DNA of 64,000 bases from Candidatus Bathyarchaeota archaeon (GCA_018397065.1 JAGTRI010000001.1:1-64000); one strand, 5' to 3'. Shown: positions 48,650-59,079, counted from the first letter of the stretch. Numbers and translations: made by a program. Notes: generated from the letters alone by a model not told the origin.

Positions 48650-50005
48650 TTGAAACAATACGATGTTATTGTGGTAGGCGCAGGAACAGGAGGCTCCATG
48701 ACGGCGAAAACAGTTGCCTCAAAAGGATTCTCCGTCTGCCTCATTGACAGAAAAGACAGAAATGCAATCGGGCAGAAGGTTTGTGGAGACGCCATTGGCA
48801 AACATCACTTTGACAATCTAGGTCTAAAGTATCCATCTGGACAAGAAAAGGAAGGAGACATTTCTGGAATTAACGTTCACTCGCCTGACTTGCAAACAGT
48901 CTTTCGAATTGTGGGCGAAGGATTAACGGGATTCATGATTAACCGTTACCTTTTTGGACAAAGGCTTTTGAAAGACGCTTTAGACGCGGGAGCTGAGCTT
49001 TTCGATTCAACGCACGTTTTGGAGCCGATAATTGAGAGCGGAAAAGTAAAAGGAATAGAGGCAAGGCATCTAACAAAAGAAACGAAAACAAGATTTTTGG
49101 GAGACGTTGTTGTTGATGCCAGCGGAGTCTCAGCCATTGTTCGCAATCATCTACCCCTAGAAATCGGCTTGGAAACAAACGTTCGAAGCGAAGACACCGT
49201 GGTCTGTTATAGAGAGATACGAGAACTAAAGGATCAAGTTGATGAACCTACGTTTTGCGAAATCTATTTAGACCTAGAAAAGGCAGAGGGCGGGTATTAC
49301 TGGATTTTTCCCGAGGGCAAAACAAAGGTCAATGTTGGACTCGGCGTCGCAGCAATCAAAGGTCACCCGAACCCTAAGGACATGTTGTACAAGCATGTTC
49401 TAACAATGCCAATGTTTAGAGACTCCAAGATCATCCACGGCGGTGGAGGTATCGTCCCAACTAGAAGACCCTTAGACTCGCTTGTTGGAAATGGCGTAGT
49501 AGTCGTTGGCGACGCTGGGTGCCAAGTGAACCCAATTCATGGTGGAGGAATCGGCCCTTCCATGATGGGTGGCGCAATAGCTGGCTCAGTGATCACAGAA
49601 GCTTTAGAAAAGGGGCAACCAACTATTGAAAACTTGTGGCCCATCAACGTTTGTTTCATGAAAAGCTACGGAGCTAAACAAGCAGGATTAGATGTTTTCC
49701 GCATGTTTCTACAAAACTTGTCCAATGACGATCTGAACTATGGAATGAAGTACCGCCTAATCAAAGAAGAAGACATTCTCAAGGCAAGTCTAGGAGAAGA
49801 AATACGGTTAAACGTGACAGACGCAAGCCGCCGAGTGTTCAAAGGATTAGGAAGACTGCCATTCTTGAAGTCTCTGTATAGGATGGCGAAAACCGTTAAA
49901 AAAGTCAAAACCTTGTATAACAAATATCCTAATTCGCCTCAGGAACTGAATGCTTGGAAAAATCAGGTTGAAGAAATATTCGCGTACATAGGAAGAACCT
50001 TATAG
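48650..50005 (+). CDS. Geranylgeranyl reductase family (archaeal lipid biosynthesis)
   Basis: YDVIVVGAGTGGSMTAKTVASKGFSVCLIDRK, QKVCGDAIGKHHF, YYWIFPEGKTKVNVGLGV, VVVGDAGCQVNPIHGGGIGPSMMGG. Confidence 0.95.
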   Translation: MKQYDVIVVGAGTGGSMTAKTVASKGFSVCLIDRKDRNAIGQKVCGDAIGKHHFDNLGLKYPSGQEKEGDISGINVHSPDLQTVFRIVGEGLTGFMINRYLFGQRLLKDALDAGAELFDSTHVLEPIIESGKVKGIEARHLTKETKTRFLGDVVVDASGVSAIVRNHLPLEIGLETNVRSEDTVVCYREIRELKDQVDEPTFCEIYLDLEKAEGGYYWIFPEGKTKVNVGLGVAAIKGHPNPKDMLYKHVLTMPMFRDSKIIHGGGGIVPTRRPLDSLVGNGVVVVGDAGCQVNPIHGGGIGPSMMGGAIAGSVITEALEKGQPTIENLWPINVCFMKSYGAKQAGLDVFRMFLQNLSNDDLNYGMKYRLIKEEDILKASLGEEIRLNVTDASRRVFKGLGRLPFLKSLYRMAKTVKKVKTLYNKYPNSPQELNAWKNQVEEIFAYIGRTL

Positions 50006-50043
50006 AGAACCTTAGCACTTCTTTCATTTGAGAATGATTCAAG

Positions 50044-50721
50044 ATGGACGTCGCTGCTCTTGTCAGTGGAGGAAAGGACTCTGCACTCGCGCTTTACAAA
50101 GTTTTACGGCAAGGGCACAACGTAAAATACCTCATAACAATGGTTCCTCAAAGACCGGACAGCTGGATGTTTCATTACCCAAACATTCAATTAACAAGCC
50201 TTTTCGCCGAAGCATCAGGCATTCAGCTCATAAAAGCCGAAACGAGGGGCGAAAAGGAAACGGAGCTAGTTGACCTCGAAAACCTTCTTCGAAATGTTGA
50301 TGTTGAAGGCGTAGTTTCAGGTGCAATCTCGTCAATGTACCAAAAAACTAGAATAGACAAAATCTGTGAGAAACTCGGCCTCAAGTCTATAACGCCTCTT
50401 TGGCAGGCTGATCCCCTAAAACTGTTAAACGAGATCGTAGTCCTCCAATTTCACGTTATAATAACAGGTGTTTACGCACACGGTTTTGACCAAAAGTGGC
50501 TGGGAAGAACAATAGACGAAATAGCCATAGAAGACCTCAAAGAATTAAACGCTAAGTTTCAAACCTCAATTGTCGGAGAAGGCGGAGAATACGAAACCCT
50601 GGTCTTAGACACCCCCTTTTTCAGAAAGAAAATCCAGATTACCAAAGCTAGAATAGTGTGGCAAGGCAGTTCAGGCTATCTTCTTGTTGAAGACGCTGAA
50701 CTACGTAAAAAACCTCTCTAA
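50044..50721 (+). CDS. dph6: Diphthine-ammonia ligase / ATP-pyrophosphatase (MJ0570 type)
   Basis: MDVAALVSGGKDSALALYKVL; EGVVSGAISSMYQKTRIDKICEKLGLKSITPLWQ; GEGGEYETLVLD. Confidence 0.93.
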   Translation: MDVAALVSGGKDSALALYKVLRQGHNVKYLITMVPQRPDSWMFHYPNIQLTSLFAEASGIQLIKAETRGEKETELVDLENLLRNVDVEGVVSGAISSMYQKTRIDKICEKLGLKSITPLWQADPLKLLNEIVVLQFHVIITGVYAHGFDQKWLGRTIDEIAIEDLKELNAKFQTSIVGEGGEYETLVLDTPFFRKKIQITKARIVWQGSSGYLLVEDAELRKKPL

Positions 50722-50778
50722 GTTGCCTTTTTTCGAAAAAATAATTTTAAGATGGCTTTTACCAAGTTTTTTGGCTTT

Positions 50779-51189
50779 TTATTCTGGAAACTTCATATTC
50801 TCATTCGAAAGGGAGACTTCGTCGTCAGGCTCATTTGGCGTAACGAACACTAGCATTACAAGAGGAACCTTGCCTGACGATTTCATGTCGTGAACGGTAC
50901 CTTTTTCTGCAAACAATATGCTTCCAGGGCTGGCGACAATCTTTTCGCCGCCGTTAAAGGAGACGGTAAGTTCGCCTTCGATGACATACCAAATTTCATC
51001 CGCTCTGGGGTGATAGTGCCCAGGATGCCCAAACCCAGATGGCCAGCAGTGGACAAGCATTCTGAATCTTGGAGTAGCTAGCACCTTTTCTCTCCACGGC
51101 GGAGAGCCTTTTCGAGCCTTTATTTCGCGTAACGTCTCTATTAACTTGTTGTTTGCTTCTTCAGGCGGAACATAAGGCATTGACAACAC
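50779..51189 (-). CDS. Cupin-domain protein
   Basis: GHPGHYHPRADEIWYVIEGELTVSFNG...PGSILFAEKGTVHDMKS. Confidence 0.9.
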   Translation of the reverse strand: MLSMPYVPPEEANNKLIETLREIKARKGSPPWREKVLATPRFRMLVHCWPSGFGHPGHYHPRADEIWYVIEGELTVSFNGGEKIVASPGSILFAEKGTVHDMKSSGKVPLVMLVFVTPNEPDDEVSLSNENMKFPE

Positions 51190-51300
51190 CTAACCTTTTT
51201 TTTCTTAGCAAGAGATTGTTTAGTTTTATAAACTTTCGTAAAACATCGTTAATAAAATTATGGCAAAGAATAAGGCAGCGCGCTTTTAAGTTATGGGATT

Positions 51301-52659
51301 TCAGAACGTTTTATCCTGCATTCTCCTTAGTTTAAGGAGAAACGAATCCTCATTTAATTCAACATCTTCATAGGTTAATATGCCGTCCGGAGGAATCCTC
51401 TTGACCACTTTTATGTTTTCAGCAAGCCCCAAGGGAAGGCAGTTCTCTTTTTTGGCAACTTCAGCTCTTTCTGCAACGCCGTAAAGCGTGTAGCCTCCGC
51501 CTCCGTCAAGCGTGTCTCCCGGGTTCAGCGTCTTCTTGGCAGCTGCTAAAACTTCCGCGGATGGCTTAGATGGTAACGGGGCTCCTGTTGGCTCCTTGTA
51601 TAGGGCTGCGTGGATCAGCGAAGTTGTTGCCTCAAGTCCTGCCCAGTGGTATGGTCTGTAGACAAGGGCGTTTTTGCCTCTTCCGCCTCTTGGAGCTTCG
51701 TAGGTCTTGAATAGGCCTTTTACGTCTCTGCTTTCGCTTGTGACCACCACGAAAATTCCCCACCTAATGTCGTTCCTAATCCGCTTTCCATTCAGCTTAA
51801 CGCGGGTTATAACGTCTACGATTCCCTCGTTGTCCAGTATGCCGCCGTCCTTTTTTAAGCTTAAAAGCCTTGGCACGTCTTTCACTGAACCAAGCGGAAA
51901 GTGCATGCCTCGAACATCAGGCTTCAGACCAGTTGCGTTGCAAACCGCGACCATTTCAACTGCACATTTCGTTGTGTCAATAAACGAGTTATACATCTTA
52001 GGGTTCAGCTTTAACCGAACAATTTCTTCTTGAGAAAAGCCGAACCTTTGCAAAGCGTCTGCGGGGGTTCCGTGTCTCCATTCCAGTCGAGCTGCGGTTC
52101 CCTCACCTGCTGCTACAACCCTGAATCCGTTGGTGACAGCCCAGTCGTAAAGTTCGCAGATAAGCGCAGGCTGGTCTCCGTAAGCTTGGCTGTACACGAC
52201 GCCTTTTTCCTTAGCCATCTTTGAAAGGAGGGGTCCAACCACGCATTCAGCTTCCACCGTTGCCATCACAATGTTTTTTGAGTTGTTTATCGCGTTATAC
52301 GCATGTTTTGCTGCAATCTCTGGATTTCCTGTGGACTCAAGAATTACGTCGACGTTGCTTTGTATCAAGACTTCGCTGTTAGTTGTTATCACCGGCGCAC
52401 CTTTCTCGATGTAGTGGTTCGCTGTGTCGGCGTCTTTAACTTCCACTATTTCACGAGGCTTTCGGCGTGCAAACTTAACGAATCCTCGAACAGCTTTTTC
52501 CCTAGAAATATCAGCAATCATAGAAATTCTAATGCCCGATGTTCTAGATGCCTGCCCAATCGTTGAGCAACCGAAGAATCCAGCGCCAATTACGCCCGCT
52601 TTGATTGGTGTACCATTTTTTTCCAGTTCGTTAAGACGGTGCCTTGTAACCGTGTTCAT
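51301..52659 (-). CDS. NAD(P)-dependent oxidoreductase with C-terminal SAF domain (homoserine dehydrogenase-like)
   Basis: IKAGVIGAGFFGCSTIGQA; SAF-like LPLGLAENIKVVKRIPPDGILTYEDVELNED. Confidence 0.88.
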   Translation of the reverse strand: MNTVTRHRLNELEKNGTPIKAGVIGAGFFGCSTIGQASRTSGIRISMIADISREKAVRGFVKFARRKPREIVEVKDADTANHYIEKGAPVITTNSEVLIQSNVDVILESTGNPEIAAKHAYNAINNSKNIVMATVEAECVVGPLLSKMAKEKGVVYSQAYGDQPALICELYDWAVTNGFRVVAAGEGTAARLEWRHGTPADALQRFGFSQEEIVRLKLNPKMYNSFIDTTKCAVEMVAVCNATGLKPDVRGMHFPLGSVKDVPRLLSLKKDGGILDNEGIVDVITRVKLNGKRIRNDIRWGIFVVVTSESRDVKGLFKTYEAPRGGRGKNALVYRPYHWAGLEATTSLIHAALYKEPTGAPLPSKPSAEVLAAAKKTLNPGDTLDGGGGYTLYGVAERAEVAKKENCLPLGLAENIKVVKRIPPDGILTYEDVELNEDSFLLKLRRMQDKTF

Positions 52660-52751
52660 CCAGAAAATTCACCTTACAAAATGCTATAATAGCCCAAAGG
52701 GATATTTATCGTTAATATTTTCTTGTAAAAAACAGTGTCCACATCAATGTT

Positions 52752-53831
52752 CTAGTGGCTCGTTGCCCTTGCCCATATTCTGCAGGTTCCCTCGTTGCTG
52801 ACCATGCATGCTCCTACAGGTTTTTGAGGAGTGCATTTCTTCATAAATAACGGGCACTGTGTGGGCTTAATTTTTCCAATAATCACAAGGTCACATTTGC
52901 ATCCGTGTTGCAGGTCTGCGCCGTGTTCAATTTTCACATTGTACTTTACATGGGCATCAAAATCTGTGTAATTTGGGAGTAAAGTGAACTTTGACGAAGG
53001 AATCGTGCCTATTCCACGCCAGCTACCATCGGCAACTTTGAAGGCTTTTTCCATCACTTTCTTCGCCTTAACGTTGCCCTCTGGTTTGACAACCCGCGAA
53101 TACTCGTTTTCCAACCTCGGCTTGTTTTCAGAAATCTGTTTCAAAATCAGGTATACACCGAAAAGAACGTCCAGAGGCTCAAACCCAGCTATGACCGTCG
53201 GAATTCCGTAGTCTTGAGGAAAAACCTTGTATGGTTCAAGCCCAATGACTGTGCTGACGTGGCCAGGTGCAATGAAGCCGTTTAGATTCATGTCCTTCAT
53301 TTCTGCAAGAACCTTCATTGCAGGTGGAATTAGGCGGTGGGACACCAGAAAACTAAGGTTTTCAGGAACTCCGTTCAGTATTTCTATGGCTGTTGATGGC
53401 GCAGTGGTCTCAAAGCCCACTGCAAAGAAGACGAATTTTTTTCTTTTTTCCTTTTTAGCCATGTCCACGGCGTCTTTTACGCTGTAAACGACTTTAACCT
53501 CTGCTCCCTCTGCTCTTGCGTCTAGTAACGACATTCGTGAACCTGGAACACGGAGAACATCTCCGAAACAAGTTATGACAACGCCTTCTAGGGCTAACGC
53601 GACGGCTTCATCTACTTCAGAAGCGGGTACAATGCAGACGGGGCAACCTGGACCTGCGATTACCTCAATGTTTGACGGGAGTAGTTCTCTTAGGCCATAG
53701 TGGGTTATGGTCCACTCGTGGGTTCCGCACACGTGGCAGATTTTGACGATGCCTTTTTTGGGCATCAGTTTACGTATCTTGTCTGCTAGTTGTCGGGCTG
53801 TGGCTGCGTCTCTGAATTTCGAGGTGACCAT
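52752..53831 (-). CDS. hypD: Hydrogenase maturation protein HypD
   Basis: ICHVCGTHEWTITHYGLRELLP, GPGCPVCI, FFAVGFETTAPSTA, C-terminal cysteine cluster. Confidence 0.96.
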   Translation of the reverse strand: MVTSKFRDAATARQLADKIRKLMPKKGIVKICHVCGTHEWTITHYGLRELLPSNIEVIAGPGCPVCIVPASEVDEAVALALEGVVITCFGDVLRVPGSRMSLLDARAEGAEVKVVYSVKDAVDMAKKEKRKKFVFFAVGFETTAPSTAIEILNGVPENLSFLVSHRLIPPAMKVLAEMKDMNLNGFIAPGHVSTVIGLEPYKVFPQDYGIPTVIAGFEPLDVLFGVYLILKQISENKPRLENEYSRVVKPEGNVKAKKVMEKAFKVADGSWRGIGTIPSSKFTLLPNYTDFDAHVKYNVKIEHGADLQHGCKCDLVIIGKIKPTQCPLFMKKCTPQKPVGACMVSNEGTCRIWARATSH

Positions 53832-54170
53832 GGTACTATGTTACATTCTCAGATATTTATTGTCTTTACCGTTTTCCATAAATGAATAATGTTTGCGTTC
53901 ATACGTATCAATTAACTGAGATCATATTTTTCGGAAGCCTTATCATCACGAAAAGAGTACTTCAATTTTATCTGTATTTTTCAAGTTTTTTCAACAAAAA
54001 AAAGAAAAATTAAGCCTTTACATAATAAAAGGCCATAAAAACTATTCTTTTTAAATTTTGTCTTCATTTTTTTCCTGAGAGTTTAGGAAAAACGTGATTT
54101 TTAGCATCATAACCGTTAGTCAAGGTTTATCTGATTACTGTTATTCGGGATAATTTGCGAGGTGTAAAAA

Positions 54171-54320
54171 ATGGCTTTAAAGAAAGAACCGTTTGAGAAG
54201 AAAGACGAAGAAGAAGACGAAGATTTGGAAGAAGACTGGGAAGACGAGGAAGACTGGGAAGACGAGGAAGACTGGGAAGACGAGGAAGACTGGGAAGAGG
54301 AAGACTCAGACGACTGGTAG
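54171..54320 (+). CDS. 49-aa hyperacidic microprotein with EDWEDE repeats
   Basis: Upstream GAGGTG then ATG; MALKKEPFEKKDEEEDEDLEEDWEDEEDWEDEEDWEDEEDWEEEDSDDW*. Below the ORF-track cutoff. Confidence 0.8.
   Translation: MALKKEPFEKKDEEEDEDLEEDWEDEEDWEDEEDWEDEEDWEEEDSDDW
54231..54299. repeat. 18-bp minisatellite in the acidic microprotein gene (three perfect copies plus a partial one)
   Basis: GAAGACTGGGAAGACGAG at 54231, 54249 and 54267; GAAGACTGGGAAGAG at 54285. Confidence 0.93.
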
Positions 54321-54437
54321 ACAACTATCCCAAACTCCCCAACTATTTTTGTAAAAAATCTTTTTTGCTCTGTTTTTCTTTCACCTATTAGGTTATCAAT
54401 ACACAGTTATACATGTTCGAATTTGCTGTGTTTTCTT

Positions 54438-54656
54438 TCATTCTGTTCTCAGAATTTCGTTCCAAAGGCGTAAAGTTTCCTCAGCTTCCTTTTGATCTAA
54501 AACTTGAATTGCGTAGCCAGCGTGCACGAGAACGTAGTCTCCTGCCTTTGCCTCAACCAGCATAACGTTAACTTCACGTAAGACGCCGTTGCCAAAGTCA
54601 ACTTGAGCCAAGTTGCCATCAGTTTCCAAAACCTTCGCTGGTATTGCGAGGCACAA
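54438..54656 (-). CDS. hypC: Hydrogenase assembly chaperone HypC
   Basis: MCLAIPAKVLETDGNLAQVDFGNGVLREVNVMLVEAKAGDYVLVHAGYAIQVLD. Confidence 0.96.
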   Translation of the reverse strand: MCLAIPAKVLETDGNLAQVDFGNGVLREVNVMLVEAKAGDYVLVHAGYAIQVLDQKEAEETLRLWNEILRTE

Positions 54657-54707
54657 TTCAGTTTCACTTGAAAAAGAAACTTGATGGGCAAGATAAAATC
54701 GTTACGG

Positions 54708-57011
54708 TTAAAGATTTTCAAAACCCGCGACTACAGCTTGACCTAAAGAAGTGCCTCCGTCTCCTGGAGGAATAGCTTTGTGAACAAGAAGCCTAAAACC
54801 TGAATCCTCCACAATTCTTCGAATTTTAGAAGTGATAATCTCATTGCACGCTACTCCCCCTGAGAATCCAATGTGTTTCACTCCTTTTTTTTGTGCTTGT
54901 TCAATTGCCAAAGTAGCTAAGCCTTCAGCCAAGTACTCATGCGCTGCTCGCGCGAGATTTTTCGTCGCAGTTTTTTCTCTGTTAACGAATATTTCCTTAA
55001 CTAAAAAGGAGGTGTTCAGTGTTTTTCCTTCAAATAGTGGCTTAATATTTAAGGTGTTTTTGCCTTTTGCTGCCAGAGATTCAAGTTTCATCGCTGGTTC
55101 TCCCTCGTAGGTGCGTTCGTAACAGACGCCTAAAACAGCTGCAACTGCGTCTAGAACTCTGCCACAGCTGCTTGTCCAATGTATGTTCTTTTTGCTTTTA
55201 AGCTGGTTGAGGATGATTTCGACCTCTTTTTCTTTGTGTGGAAGAGATTCTCGCTGGGTCCACAACCATTTTTCTATGTTTATTTCGTGACGTAAGATTC
55301 CAGCAGCCATCCGCACAGGAAAATAGGTTGCTAAGTCTCCGCCGATTAAAGGTTGCTTCTGAAGGTGCGCTAGCCTTTCGAATTTTTGCTCTTGTTTGCA
55401 GTAAAGAATTTCGCCTCCCCACGCTTCTCCGTCTAAGCCATATCCGTAGCCGTCGCAGCAGATTCCAATAACCTCTTGGATGTTGTGTTCAGCCATTAAA
55501 GCCGCAATATGTGCATGGTGGTGTTGAACCTGAACTAGTTGCCAACCGTTTTCTTGAGCAAGTTCACGGGCAAGCATCGTCGTTGTAAACTTTGGATGCA
55601 AATCGCAGCCTATAGCCTCAGCCTTGCAATTCGTAAGGCGGACAAGATGCAAGACTGATTCCTTTAAAAAGTTCTTTGTTTCTAGGTTTTCCACGTCACC
55701 TACGTGTTGAGAGACGAACGCCTTATCAGCTAAAAGAATGCAAGCGGTATTGTTCAATTCACCTCCTAACCCAATTGTGCAGTGTTTACTTTTGCGTCTC
55801 AAAACTATCGGCGAAGGAGCGTACCCTCTAGACCTTCTAAGGAAGACTCTTCTTTTGCCATGAACTCGCAAAACAGAATCATCGCAGCGAAACGCAACTT
55901 GCCTGTCATGGAAAAGAAAATAGTCCACAATTTCAGCGAGCTGCTGTAAAGCCTCTTGGTCGTCCTTAATTATCGGCTGGTTGGGAGGATTGGCGCTTGT
56001 CATAACAAAAGCAGGCTCATCCACATGGTCGAATAGTAAGTAGTGAAGCCCAGTGTAAGGTAACATCACACCAACATTATGCAAGCCTGGAGCAACAAGG
56101 TTTGAGAGAAAATAGTTTCTCGACTTTTCCAGAAGAACAATTGGCCGCATGTGCGAAGTCAGCAGTTCCTTCTCTGTTCTGCTTACTTCAGCAAACCCTT
56201 CTATAGCCTCGATGCTTGGCGCCATTATTGCGAAAGGTTTCTGTCTTCTGTGCTTGGCGTTTCTAAGTCGAATTAAGGGTTCATCCATAACTGTTGAGGC
56301 TGCAACATGGAAGCCGCCGTACCCTTTTATTGCAACAATAAAGCCTTCTGAAAGCAGTTTCCCAGCTTCACGAATTGGATCCTTAACACCTATGAGGTCT
56401 CCGTTGTTCGCAGTGAGATAAACTTTGGGTCCGCATTTACGGCATGCAATTGTTTGGGCGTGAAAACGTCTGTTAGTCGGGTCTGTGTACTCCTTTTTGC
56501 AGGCTTCGCACATTGGGAAACTGTGCATAGTCGTCCTTTCTCGGTCGTAGGGAAGACTTTGGATAATTGTGTATCGTGGACCGCAATCGGTACACGTTAT
56601 GAAAAAATATTCGAACCGCCTATTCCTTGGATCACGAAGTTCCTTAAGGCACTTATCACAAATCGCAATGTCCGGCGGAATAACTGATCCTGAAAGCTCT
56701 GCCTCGCTTGAGCTTTGAATAATCAAGAATTTCTCGTACTGGTTGCCTCCAGTTAAGTTTTCCGCGATAACATCGTAAATTCGCGATTGTGGCGGCTTAT
56801 TCTTTTTAAGGTCTACCAAAAAAGAATCGACGTTTTGTTTCAAGCCTTCAACCAAGATTTCTACTCCAGCGTCGCCTCTGTTTCGAACATAACCTGTTAG
56901 CTGATTCTTTTCCGCTATGCGGTAGACAAACGGCCTAAACCCCACGCCTTGAACTATACCTTTAACCCTAATTTTGACACGCAAAGTAAAACATCTCTTT
57001 CCTACGGACAC
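54708..57011 (-). CDS. hypF: Carbamoyltransferase HypF
   Basis: Acylphosphatase domain GIVQGVGFRPFVYRIA; zinc fingers CDKCLKEL..., CEACKKEY; QVQHHHAHIAALMAEH. Confidence 0.97.
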   Translation of the reverse strand: MSVGKRCFTLRVKIRVKGIVQGVGFRPFVYRIAEKNQLTGYVRNRGDAGVEILVEGLKQNVDSFLVDLKKNKPPQSRIYDVIAENLTGGNQYEKFLIIQSSSEAELSGSVIPPDIAICDKCLKELRDPRNRRFEYFFITCTDCGPRYTIIQSLPYDRERTTMHSFPMCEACKKEYTDPTNRRFHAQTIACRKCGPKVYLTANNGDLIGVKDPIREAGKLLSEGFIVAIKGYGGFHVAASTVMDEPLIRLRNAKHRRQKPFAIMAPSIEAIEGFAEVSRTEKELLTSHMRPIVLLEKSRNYFLSNLVAPGLHNVGVMLPYTGLHYLLFDHVDEPAFVMTSANPPNQPIIKDDQEALQQLAEIVDYFLFHDRQVAFRCDDSVLRVHGKRRVFLRRSRGYAPSPIVLRRKSKHCTIGLGGELNNTACILLADKAFVSQHVGDVENLETKNFLKESVLHLVRLTNCKAEAIGCDLHPKFTTTMLARELAQENGWQLVQVQHHHAHIAALMAEHNIQEVIGICCDGYGYGLDGEAWGGEILYCKQEQKFERLAHLQKQPLIGGDLATYFPVRMAAGILRHEINIEKWLWTQRESLPHKEKEVEIILNQLKSKKNIHWTSSCGRVLDAVAAVLGVCYERTYEGEPAMKLESLAAKGKNTLNIKPLFEGKTLNTSFLVKEIFVNREKTATKNLARAAHEYLAEGLATLAIEQAQKKGVKHIGFSGGVACNEIITSKIRRIVEDSGFRLLVHKAIPPGDGGTSLGQAVVAGFENL

Positions 57012-57062
57012 ACAAACTAAGATTCAATCTAAGCCTAAAAACACAGCAACAAATGTAAATTT

Positions 57063-57587
57063 CTACTTTATCTCTTTTGCTACCTCCAAGATTGTTCCAG
57101 CAACTTCTTTAACTGCCTTTTGAACTTCAGGCGACATGTTCTCGGTGAAGCTTGTGTCGCCTGGCTGTATTCCAAGAAACACTATTTTCGCCTTAACCTC
57201 TTCCGCAAGCACTCCAGCCAGTATAGACAACGGAATGGTGTGAGTTGAAATTGCTGTATTCAACATTTTCTCCAGAGAAAGAAGTTGAACCTCACCAGGT
57301 TCTGTGTTCATTTCAGCAGCGTCGACGATGAGCACATGCGTAGGCTTGTAGGCCTCAATTTCTGGCAAAAAATTTTCCGGCGTCATTTCGCAATCGATAA
57401 TTTTTGTCCACTCAGGAACTTTTCCAAACAGCCTCTTAACCACCTCCACTCCAGCAGCATCATCTCCACGCATCGGGTTCCCAACACCTAAAACTACGAG
57501 ACGATTGCAACCTCGAATCCAGCTGGACAATTGCTTCTTCAGTGAGACTTTTTTGTTCAAACCCACCACGCTGAAAGTATGCAACAA
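57063..57587 (-). CDS. Hydrogenase maturation protease (HycI/HyaD family)
   Basis: LVVLGVGNPMRGDDAAGVEVVKRL; HVLIVDAAEMNTEPGEVQLL; THTIPLSILAGVL. Confidence 0.93.
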   Translation of the reverse strand: MLHTFSVVGLNKKVSLKKQLSSWIRGCNRLVVLGVGNPMRGDDAAGVEVVKRLFGKVPEWTKIIDCEMTPENFLPEIEAYKPTHVLIVDAAEMNTEPGEVQLLSLEKMLNTAISTHTIPLSILAGVLAEEVKAKIVFLGIQPGDTSFTENMSPEVQKAVKEVAGTILEVAKEIK

Positions 57588-58037
57588 AAATCATACGTAA
57601 TGATGCTTTATACATCTTAAGAGTTACGCATCAAGAAGATGTTGAATTTCCAAAAAATAGTAGTCTTACACGTAAAAACCATTATCACTTGAATTCACTA
57701 GCCAGCAACCCACAAAAACGAAAACCTGCAGTAAACATAGACAATCAGCTAATACAAAAAAAGAAGTTTTCAGCAAAATTCACGGAATCCCCAAGCCCCT
57801 ATAAGGAAAAAATCTCCAAGTGCAAGAAATAGAGACAAACAGGTACTTACGTCTGGAGATATTGAAAGATGGCAAAGAAAGCTGACCCGACTATACATAC
57901 CCCCTCCTCCCTCAACAACACAATAACAACAAAATCTGTAAACACATAAACAGCTCAATTTTCTATTAAAAAAATTGGGGTATAATTCTGAGTAACAAAT
58001 ATATTTGAGACTTCACTCTTGTTTTTTCGGTGATTCA

Positions 58038-59006
58038 ATGAACGCAGCTAAATTACATATTTCAATGATAGGAACTTTAGCTGCGATAATTGGACTTTCC
58101 ACGCTATTCCTGACAATCATCCTATCACTGTTTGACGCCTTAAGCCTGACCACCCTATTGTTAGCAATCGTTTCCCTCAATGTCATCCAATGGCTAATTG
58201 CACCCTACCTAATCGACATGATGTACAGAGTTAGAAAGGTCTCCAGAACAGAAGAGCCAGAACTATACAATATGATTGACAGAATAAGCCAAAAAAGCCG
58301 CATGAAAACACCCGAACTTGTGATTGCCCGAATCCCTATACCTAACGCCTTTGCCTACGGCTCACCGCTCACAGGAAACCGCATCGCAGTGACAAGTGGC
58401 CTACTGAACACCCTTGACGCTGAAGAAGTCGAAGCCGTAATCGGCCACGAGCTTGGGCACCTGAAAAACCGCGATGTCCAAGTGATGATGTTTGTATCCA
58501 TCCTTCCAGCAATCTTCTACTACATCGGATACTCAATGATGTGGTCTTCAATGTACAGCAGAAGAAACGAAAGAGAACAAGGAAGCGCTCTTGCAATAAT
58601 CGGCTTCCTAAGCATAATGCTTTACTGGGTGCTAACGTTCTTCTCGCTTTACCTAAGCCGCCTAAGAGAATACTATGCAGACAGACACAGTGCAACAACA
58701 GTTGACGATGGCGCCAGAAAGTTGTCAGAAGGCCTAGTTAAAATAACAGAATGGACTGAACGAACACGAAGACAATACCCAGCAACGTACAACATGAGTT
58801 CCCTGAAAACCCTTTTCATATCCGACCCAGACAACGCAGGGAGAGACCTAAGAGAAGTTTATCACACCAAGATCTGGAGAAGCGACCAAGACCTAGTTAC
58901 AAAATACCTAAACCGAAAAGTGACCGCAGCAGAACAGTTCGCAGAACTTTTCTCAACACATCCGAACCTCGTGAAAAGACTTAGGGCACTACAAGAACTG
59001 CAGTAG
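58038..59006 (+). CDS. htpX: M48-family membrane metalloprotease HtpX
   Basis: AVIGHELGHLKNRDVQVMM, AFAYGSPLTGNRIAVTSGLL, REYYADRHSATTVDD; ATG at 58038 preferred. Confidence 0.94.
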   Translation: MNAAKLHISMIGTLAAIIGLSTLFLTIILSLFDALSLTTLLLAIVSLNVIQWLIAPYLIDMMYRVRKVSRTEEPELYNMIDRISQKSRMKTPELVIARIPIPNAFAYGSPLTGNRIAVTSGLLNTLDAEEVEAVIGHELGHLKNRDVQVMMFVSILPAIFYYIGYSMMWSSMYSRRNEREQGSALAIIGFLSIMLYWVLTFFSLYLSRLREYYADRHSATTVDDGARKLSEGLVKITEWTERTRRQYPATYNMSSLKTLFISDPDNAGRDLREVYHTKIWRSDQDLVTKYLNRKVTAAEQFAELFSTHPNLVKRLRALQELQ

Positions 59007-59079
59007 CCACACAAAAAGGCAAAACAGCCTTCATCCCATTTTCTCATTACAAAAACTAAAGCAAAGACTTAAGACTAAA

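Noticed and set aside
54127-54324. Antisense ORF with LPSLPR repeats
   Set aside because: It is the complement of the 18-bp acidic repeat; the plus-strand frame has the ribosome-binding site and the biased composition of a real protein.
57770-57958. 62-aa minus ORF in the hycI-htpX intergenic region
   Set aside because: Cys/Phe-rich, no ribosome-binding site, no family resemblance; likely spurious.
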